DNA of 64,000 nt from Butyriboletus loyo. Lineage: Eukaryota > Basidiomycota > Agaricomycetes > Boletales > Boletaceae. The stretch's first letter is position 1; each line of letters begins with the position of its first letter. The DNA lies in NCBI GenBank assembly GCA_038093515.1, contig JBBPSI010000135.1, positions 1 through 64,000 on the forward strand, in the 5' to 3' direction. The notes beneath the pieces are model-generated. The model searched no databases. It had not been told where the DNA came from and was given only the letters and a program-made list of their open reading frames with translations. Both the position numbers and the translations under genes were made by a program. Below are positions 57,932 to 64,000 of the stretch, piece after piece.

Positions 57932-60425
57932 ATGAGGACAACGTTGATTCGACGCCTGATCGAGAGCATACGCAACGTCCCTAGAGCTATTCTGCGGCTT
58001 TTTCGTGCCGTTCTCCTCCCATTGGCACTCCGTGTTGCAGGTGTAGTCTTGAAACATTTACACCTTCTCACTAACACCCTCGCGTCCCTGACATCGTCAC
58101 ACGTGGTGTGCGAGGCATCGCAGAGAGGCGGTTGTTCTACTGTTGCCACATCCCTTGCACCACGTTCTTCGACAGAATTGTTACCTTTAGGACTTCGCGA
58201 TGATCCCCCCAACGGTTCGCGCCCATCAATGACTACCAGTAGTGCTGCCTACGCGCCAGATATACTTTTCTCCACGCGACGGGTGACTTCTGTGACCACT
58301 CTCAACCCCATACCAATTGCACCGGAGGAATTCGAAAGGTATCTACGACGCAAACCGATGTGCGTATGTCTATTACTGTCGTTTTTGCCAGTCGTTGAAA
58401 AGCCTTTTGTCTGTGAAGAAAGAAAAAGCCCAACAAAGAAAGTATTAGCCCCGGGAAGATCGACTATTCAGAGTGCGTACATCGATACGGCCATTGTAAT
58501 TCCACTTGCGAAAGGTTTTACCTACAGGAGAGCACCAGACATGTGGGAACAGACTGTGCACCCAGAAGGGGCACGCTATTTCTTCAATCCCACAAAGGTT
58601 CGAGCCTCGGAATTCGGTAGTTTAGTGCGCTGCTCACTGGTTACTCTGCAGCAAGTCTTCACAGACATCGACCTTACAGACCTAAACTTGGTTGAGATTG
58701 ATCGATGTATCGATATTCTGCGTGAAAAGGAAAATCAATTGATTCCACGAGGACCTTTGCCAGCAACAAATACGCAACTCGTAATACAACTCGACGAAAA
58801 GGACGGTGACCGAGAATGGCGCTACTATTTTGTCAACCACGATACCCGTGTGATATTCTGGGTCGACGAATTTCAGACAGAAAAACTGTCAGCATTTTAT
58901 GATCTACAAGGTGTTGAGGCGCCCAGTCACATGAGTGAGTTACTCGAAGCTTCACTGAGTTTTTTTTCGTCCTCTGATGCAAAGCAGGATACGAAATTGA
59001 GTTTCAATATTGGTGAGTGGATCAAAGAGAACTGTTCAGACGAGGATTCATAATTATAGGGTGCATTGCGAGCAATATTCGAACTGTATCACTGTGTCTC
59101 AAGATCAAGTCACCGAGTTCTGCGGAATCATCGCTCATGCTTCTACAGGTTGTTTTCGACACTTTTCGTGGGGGAGATGGTCAATAAAATAGTTTGCTAG
59201 ATTGTAGTACATCGGAAGCACCACTCTCAACACTTGACGAGACTCAGCTTGCAAAGTTGCTCACCCTCGTACCATACCTTCAATGTAAGTCCCTGTCTTC
59301 TCTCACTGATTATACGCAGGGCCTATACTGACGAACTTACCAGCAAGGGTTGGTAGAATCGATGGGTACGCCTTGTGGGTTATAGGCAAGTCTGCAGCAT
59401 CTGACGTATCATCACCTGTCACTCAACCTCTTTCCAGCCCGTGTGATGGGCATTTTTGGTTGGTGGTTTTACTTCTCCATTTACCCATGACTAAGTGGAT
59501 CTTCAGCTCGCGCAAGGTTTTACAATTTCTACGGACAACCGGGAACACGGTTAGAAGCCAACCTATCCGTCTATACCGCAGGTGAAGTTACAGATGAGAA
59601 GTCTGTCCTATTCGTGCCGTTGGATATTGTTCTCTTCTTTACACCATCCGCCCACATCAAGGAGCTCAAGGAGATCTGGGTCGACAATCTCATCAATTAT
59701 GCACGCTGGCAAATTTTCTCAAGCAAGCTCAGCAATGAATGGGGTGGGTTCACGATCTATGTGAGTAGGCCACTCGATCAACATGTTCAGTCGGCGCAAC
59801 GGTGTCTGACTTTGGAACCTCCTGTAGTCCACTGTGATGTTGGCCGTCGACGTCAGCCTTTTAGCCGTGCCAGGGGTCGATAAAGGGGACGTGGGTTCAC
59901 AATCGGTCGCCACGATTGCAACCTACGTGTCTTTGCTGAGTGTCGCTGGTTCTTTACTTTCATCCGTACTACTCGCGAGGCAGAAGCGCGCCCAGGACGA
60001 CTCGGCTACGGGTGCGGTGCGTTGTTCTACATGGTGTTAATTAATTATCAAGTACTCACGAACATCCAGGCAATGTTCATGAGCACCATGACTCGGTGGG
60101 GAGGATTCCAGGTTCTTGGAATCATGTACAGCTTGCCGTTTGCATTATTAATCTGGGCGTACGTATCGACCGTAATCCTGCGTGAACGCACTCAAACTTG
60201 ACGAATTTCAGAATGATTTTCTTCCTGTTGGCGTTATTCTACATCATCTTCGGGTCGATCGATCGTGTCACCTTGGGCGCGGTTGGCGCTGGTGCGATCT
60301 TGGTCGGGCTTCTGACCTCACTACCCGTTTGGTGGGGACAAGACTACAGTGGGTGGTGGGATCGAACAAGAAGGTTTGCGTGTCGTGTGAAAGATGTTCG
60401 TCTCTGCGGTGGCCATGAGGTGTAA
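57932..60425 (+). CDS. WW-like-domain multi-pass membrane protein (Agaricomycete family, function unknown)
   Basis: Exon 1 starts MRTTLIRRLIESIRNVPRAI with an N-terminal hydrophobic stretch and a Ser/Thr-rich linker. A WW-like segment follows (APDMWEQTVHPEGARYFFNP), whose second Trp is missing, and a partner segment WRYYFVNHDTRVIFWVDEF. Then come VHCEQYSNCITVSQDQVTEF, ARFYNFYGQPGTRLEANLSV, VLFFTPSAHIKELKEIWVDN and YARWQIFSSKLSNEWGGFTI. Four or five membrane helices follow (VSLLSVAGSLLSSVLLARQ; LPFALLIWAMIFFLLALFYI; GAVGAGAILVGLLTSLPVWW). It ends VKDVRLCGGHEV at 60425. The overall plan matches an uncharacterised family I know from mushroom-forming fungi. One intron near 59386 appears to have a GC donor. 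Exon joins are partly approximate. Confidence 0.75.
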
Positions 60426-61473
60426 TCTTACAAGTACCGCTAGGACTGATGAGTCGGCCCTCGGACCGGGTACTGAAGCAGTTCGCGAGAGTCTGCTCAA
60501 TGCAATGCGCTGTTACATAAAAATATCCGTCAGCGCTGGTAGTGTTACCAATTGCACAAGCCTGTTTATTCTAAAAGTAGAGACAAACAATCTTTCTGGC
60601 CAGAAAACGGGTCGGGACGCTACATACATGAGCAAGCCATAATTTAATAGATCTAACGCAGACGCTGTTCCCAGGCAGTATTACCAACTTTATCCATGGG
60701 CGAGCCGCGCGCAGCAGGCCAGGAGTCGCTTGCACGTATCGAGCAGAAGCCCATCGACAGTACTCACTCTCACTACTGCATGATCATGGGCAATTGTCTC
60801 GCCTTTTTCTGCTCTCAGAGGTTCAATAAAGCGCGTCGGGGGGTCGCAATTTGCTGTCAGCATGCAAGCGCCAACAGTAGCCATATCGGGTTAAATAAGT
60901 AATCAGCGATATAGCATAATTTCACAGCTGATGTACTGTGTGCCGCGATGATAGCGCCATTCACACCAGCCACAGGTACCTCAAAAATTTCGGGTCACTT
61001 GCCTCAACCCCCTTTCATTATGCATAAGCCCTTCAAAACTTTTGAATGATCTCAAGCAATATCACGAGACATGTGAGCATGAGATACGAGATGTTGACGA
61101 AGTATGCACTTAAGGGAGTCCCTCAGAGTCTCGATCCTTACTTGATACCATCATGATAGTACTGACTAGCTGGCGTGGATGTCCACAGGGATATGGATTC
61201 TACATCTGCAGTACAGACTCGTGATCTAATACGATTTACATCGTCCACAGTTCTTCATTCTAGATCCTGGCATATCTTCCACAATGGGAATCAAGACCGG
61301 CTGACCGTCCTTGGATGCATAGTCATATGGCCCTTTCTAACCCGGGGCGGCATCATAGAAATGATCTGTCGCAAACCCCCCAACCACCGCACACTGCACT
61401 CCCAAGGGGAATAAAGGGACCTGGATATAAACGAATCCCCCATTTCCTACTTTCCCATTCCTCGTACACCTCT
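60426..61473. other. Intergenic; no gene recognised, TATA box for the next gene
   Basis: No convincing coding segment is present. GATATAAACG near 61423-61432 lies about 45 bp before the start codon at 61474 and supports that start. A foldback with AGTACC/GGTACT arms lies near 60432-60473. Confidence 0.5.
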
Positions 61474-62847
61474 ATGAACTCAACCGTGTCGACCATTGCG
61501 TGTGTCATAGGCCGCTGTGATATTGGGGCCTGGGCTCACAAGTGCATCGATAGCATCCTTGGTTATCTCCCGACGTGGACCCCACCCAACAAGTCTTACT
61601 TCCCCGTTGATACCTTGGGCGTGGCAGGCATCTTTGGTGGGGACAACGCTATGTCGGCTATGGCCACTGTCCATGTTTATGAGAACAGGCGGTCGTTCGG
61701 GTGGTACAACTCTCCAGGATCATACCAGGTTGCCAAACGACTAGACCTTCTCTCAAAGTCAAGGTCTTTTGACAGCTCTTTTTGCGGTGTACACACCGAT
61801 CCTGCCACGTTTTTCAACTTGGATGGCTCGAAGCGCCCCAAGTTTACAGCTGTCCACTCGGGTACCATCATCGAGGAGACAGGTCCCTTGGCTGCCCTCT
61901 TCATGAAAGAGTGCACTTCCCGAAAGGGAGAGGTTGTTGAGGGGAGAGAAACAACGCCTGTTGGAGTCACGATTGCCGAGCTCAAGGGTGCCCTTGCACC
62001 TGAGACGGTCCACAAACGCATTAATACGTATTCCCCAGTCGTTGCCGGCATCCCTATCATCACCAGCTTTGCTGCCTGCGTCGTGTGCGGTGTTGTTGGC
62101 GATTGGTACTCGTTCTCGTTGATCCTCTTGGGTATCCTCACGAATGGTATTTCCTGTTGTGTCATCGGCTCAGGAAAGCTGAGGTTCATCCATCCTGATC
62201 CATCCTGGGGAAGCCCTCCTGGCGATGGTATCCTCATCGGTTCAGACGGGGAGGTGATCTTGCTCATGGGCGCGGAGGGTGCCGTGAACTCTCTCACCCG
62301 CGGCAGATTCTCTCTCGATTTCTCCAGCGAGTATAAGTACCAAAGAATCGGATGGTGTCGCACCCTTATCATACTGCAAACCATCACCCGGCTCCTTCTT
62401 GTACCCAGAAGTTCCTTATCTGGCCAAATCATGTTTGCTACTTCACTCGCTGTCTCCTGGTTCTACAACTTGTGGCTGGCTTCGTGGGGAAAGGAGAAGA
62501 TCCAATGGAATATCCTATTTAACAGTGTGCTCAATAAACCGGATTTGGCCAAGTATACCTTGGGCACGTACACGGCCGCGGTGGTCTTCGTCCTTCTCAT
62601 TCTTCAACCGGAAAAAAAGAAAGAAACCCTTGACCGACTTCTCCCCAACGATACCAAAGTCTGGAGGAAATGGAAGGGGAAGATCATAGAGAATCTTCAA
62701 AGGGGGGAGCAGCTCGAGTTTGTTGACGAAGACTCGGCGTTAGATGACTTCACTCAAGCGGAGAGCTTCTTGCTCAAGAACCTGTATGACGATGCTCAAG
62801 CGGGTTACCGTGGCTACACCAAATATCGTGATGCCACTTCCAAGTGA
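61474..62847 (+). CDS. Uncharacterised multi-pass membrane protein (457 aa), intronless
   Basis: A single exon. The open frame extends upstream to 61315, but the TATA-like box at about 61425 and the typical start MNSTVSTIACVIGRCDIG favour 61474. The N-terminal half contains GVAGIFGGDNAMSAMATVHV and SFCGVHTDPATFFNLDGSKR. Hydrophobic segments follow (YSPVVAGIPIITSFAACVVC; FSLILLGILTNGISCCVIG; IMFATSLAVSWFYNLWLAS; LGTYTAAVVFVLLILQP), then a charged tail ending YRGYTKYRDATSK. It resembles a conserved Agaricomycete family of unknown function. It is the only large intronless gene here; low intron number is unusual for the window and could mean retroposition, though this is speculative. Confidence 0.8.
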   Translation: MNSTVSTIACVIGRCDIGAWAHKCIDSILGYLPTWTPPNKSYFPVDTLGVAGIFGGDNAMSAMATVHVYENRRSFGWYNSPGSYQVAKRLDLLSKSRSFDSSFCGVHTDPATFFNLDGSKRPKFTAVHSGTIIEETGPLAALFMKECTSRKGEVVEGRETTPVGVTIAELKGALAPETVHKRINTYSPVVAGIPIITSFAACVVCGVVGDWYSFSLILLGILTNGISCCVIGSGKLRFIHPDPSWGSPPGDGILIGSDGEVILLMGAEGAVNSLTRGRFSLDFSSEYKYQRIGWCRTLIILQTITRLLLVPRSSLSGQIMFATSLAVSWFYNLWLASWGKEKIQWNILFNSVLNKPDLAKYTLGTYTAAVVFVLLILQPEKKKETLDRLLPNDTKVWRKWKGKIIENLQRGEQLEFVDEDSALDDFTQAESFLLKNLYDDAQAGYRGYTKYRDATSK

Positions 62848-63166
62848 ACCTATTTTCTGAAGGACACCATCGAAATCCATCACCTTGCGACTTGCGTTCC
62901 GAGGTTCGCATTTAGCATTTAGTTTTCCCAGACTGCTATCTACACCTTTCCGCTTTCTTGATTCAGCTTGCCCTTCATTTCTTCTGCAGCAGTTTCGCCG
63001 CCCGATATTCGGTGTTGATTTATGACTTCGTCGTGTCCGTAGACAACTACTTGACTCGTACTATCGATTAGTATACGACTTTCTCGTCCATCTATCTAGG
63101 CCGGTAGTACAGATAGTCTCGTGTACATTCGACCGGAGGACTCCAACTTCCTCCTCCATCTAGTTC
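62848..63166. other. Intergenic, CT-rich leader of the next gene
   Basis: No gene is seen. CT-rich sequence (63145-63160) precedes the start codon at 63167, as is common in fungal promoters. Confidence 0.45.
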
Positions 63167-63424
63167 ATGTTCCCTCACGCAAGCCTAACGTTGTTTCTCA
63201 TAACTTGTCTTCTTTCAAATATTGGCGCTTTACCACATGACTCCAAGGTCTGGGAAAGATCATCACCATCGTGCAGGCCCGGCCTCGTATTTCGTTACAT
63301 AAACGATAGCCAAAATTCGTCCGTCCGGAGTCGGGTCTACGACGAGAAGAAAATCAAAATGTGTACTTGGAAAAACATGAATGATCGCTGGTGCCGGCGC
63401 CAACCGGTGATGAGTCGGAGATGA
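63167..63424 (+). CDS. Small secreted protein candidate (85 aa)
   Basis: MFPHASLTLFLITCLLSNIG followed by ALP looks like a cleavable signal peptide (residues 1 to about 23). The mature part of about 62 residues is basic and has three cysteines (PSCRPG, KMCTW, RWCRR), two potential N-glycosylation sites near NDSQNSS, and ends QPVMSRR. Size and signal fit the small secreted proteins of plant-associated and saprotrophic fungi. No family is recognised. It could be the first exon of a longer gene. Confidence 0.5.
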   Translation: MFPHASLTLFLITCLLSNIGALPHDSKVWERSSPSCRPGLVFRYINDSQNSSVRSRVYDEKKIKMCTWKNMNDRWCRRQPVMSRR

Positions 63425-64000
63425 ACGAGATGCGATGTATCACGGAATCAGATCAATTCATACAGCGCTTTGCTTATCGTTTCACATGTAGAAAAGCCTG
63501 AGCGATGTGGATCACTGGCAGCAGGTTCCCTTTGACGGACCGAACAAGTAATCTTGAAGCTGAGCAGCTTGAAAGTACGCAAGCGGCGAGAGACTCTTGG
63601 TGAATAGTGAAGACCAACTTGAACGCCCCGAGTACTAGAGCACGACGAGTTGACCCGATTGGCCACCTCGGTCGCGCGAACCTTCAATCGAGATGAGAGT
63701 AAGCAAACGATGATCTACATGAGCGCGGAAGCAGTTGAAACGAATGAAAGCTAGAATAAAATTGCACTCGTCGTACATCACCCTGGTAGGTACCGAGACG
63801 ATAGAATAATGCAGCATTCGACAGAACTAAGGCGTACGTATCATAATTTAAACCTCCATCAAGGTCCATGGCCGAAGTCATGACTACAATACTTCGATCG
63901 GACGGATATTGTCTATCAAATCGGTCAATGATACCTCCTCGCGAATCCGCACGACGATAAAACTGTCCGTGGCGACTCGCATATACTCTACATGCGACAG
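63425..64000 (-). other. Possible partial gene running off the window (minus strand)
   Basis: Near 63885-64000 the minus strand reads SHVEYMRVATDSFIVVRIRE then EVSLTDLIDNIRPIEVL, which looks coding. An adjacent frame at 63684-63881 (LDGGLNYDTYALVLSNAALF) is also open. The family and exon joins are unknown because the upstream part lies outside the window. Confidence 0.3.

Noticed and set aside
60446..60478. A third CTGATGAG word resembling a hammerhead core
   Set aside because: The required GAAA after stem II is missing and stem III cannot form; only a plain AGTACC/GGTACT foldback is present.
1..64000. CRISPR arrays, bacterial operons, prophage or plasmid origins
   Set aside because: The window is clearly eukaryotic (spliced genes, eukaryotic tRNA with Pol III terminator); the only regular repeats are the minisatellite at 1.5-2.7 kb, whose units lack unique spacers.

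Overview
The window is nuclear DNA of a filamentous basidiomycete, most likely an Agaricomycete. Genes are split by many short introns of roughly 45-75 nt. Several gene families are ones common in mushroom-forming fungi and their relatives: DUF6533 seven-helix proteins, WW-like multi-pass membrane proteins, short heme-thiolate peroxygenases, F-box/propeller proteins and a chromodomain Ty3 retrotransposon. No genus can be fixed from sequence alone; Rhizoctonia/Ceratobasidium-type fungi would fit.

Left end (1-4.3 kb): the 3' end of a Ty3/gypsy chromovirus with polypurine tract and LTR, a 1.2-kb minisatellite field built from a repeated GAAGTAGCTT word, a GC-rich hairpin-rich stretch, two complete type I hammerhead ribozymes about 200 nt apart, and a kinase-like gene broken by one in-frame TGA. 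The ribozyme module is the most unusual part of the window.

4.9-14 kb: a segmental duplication of an amino-acid/GABA-type permease gene (APC superfamily) with its flanks. The copies are separated by about 2.6 kb of unrecognised, possibly coding DNA. 14-20.8 kb: mostly unassigned sequence around one short peroxygenase gene (heme-thiolate, EHD motif).

20.8-40.7 kb: two giant HEAT-repeat genes on the minus strand, GCN1 (GCN2 activation on stalled ribosomes) and UTP20 (small-subunit processome). Between them on the plus strand is a small single-pass membrane protein with two PPxY motifs; it shares a 202-bp divergent promoter with GCN1.

41-53 kb: a decayed Helitron-like fragment and two paralogous dynamin/Mx-type GTPase genes in the same orientation, with a DUF6533 membrane-protein gene between them. 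All eight intron positions match between the paralogues, but two donor sites in the second copy have become GC.

53.6-64 kb: TIM50 (TIM23 presequence translocase), an F-box/propeller gene, a tRNA-Thr(CGU) inside the divergent promoter between the F-box gene and a WW-like multi-pass membrane protein gene, an uncharacterised multi-pass membrane protein and a small secreted-protein candidate. Exon joins are given where I worked them out by hand; for GCN1, UTP20, the permeases and some others only the outer coding limits are given.
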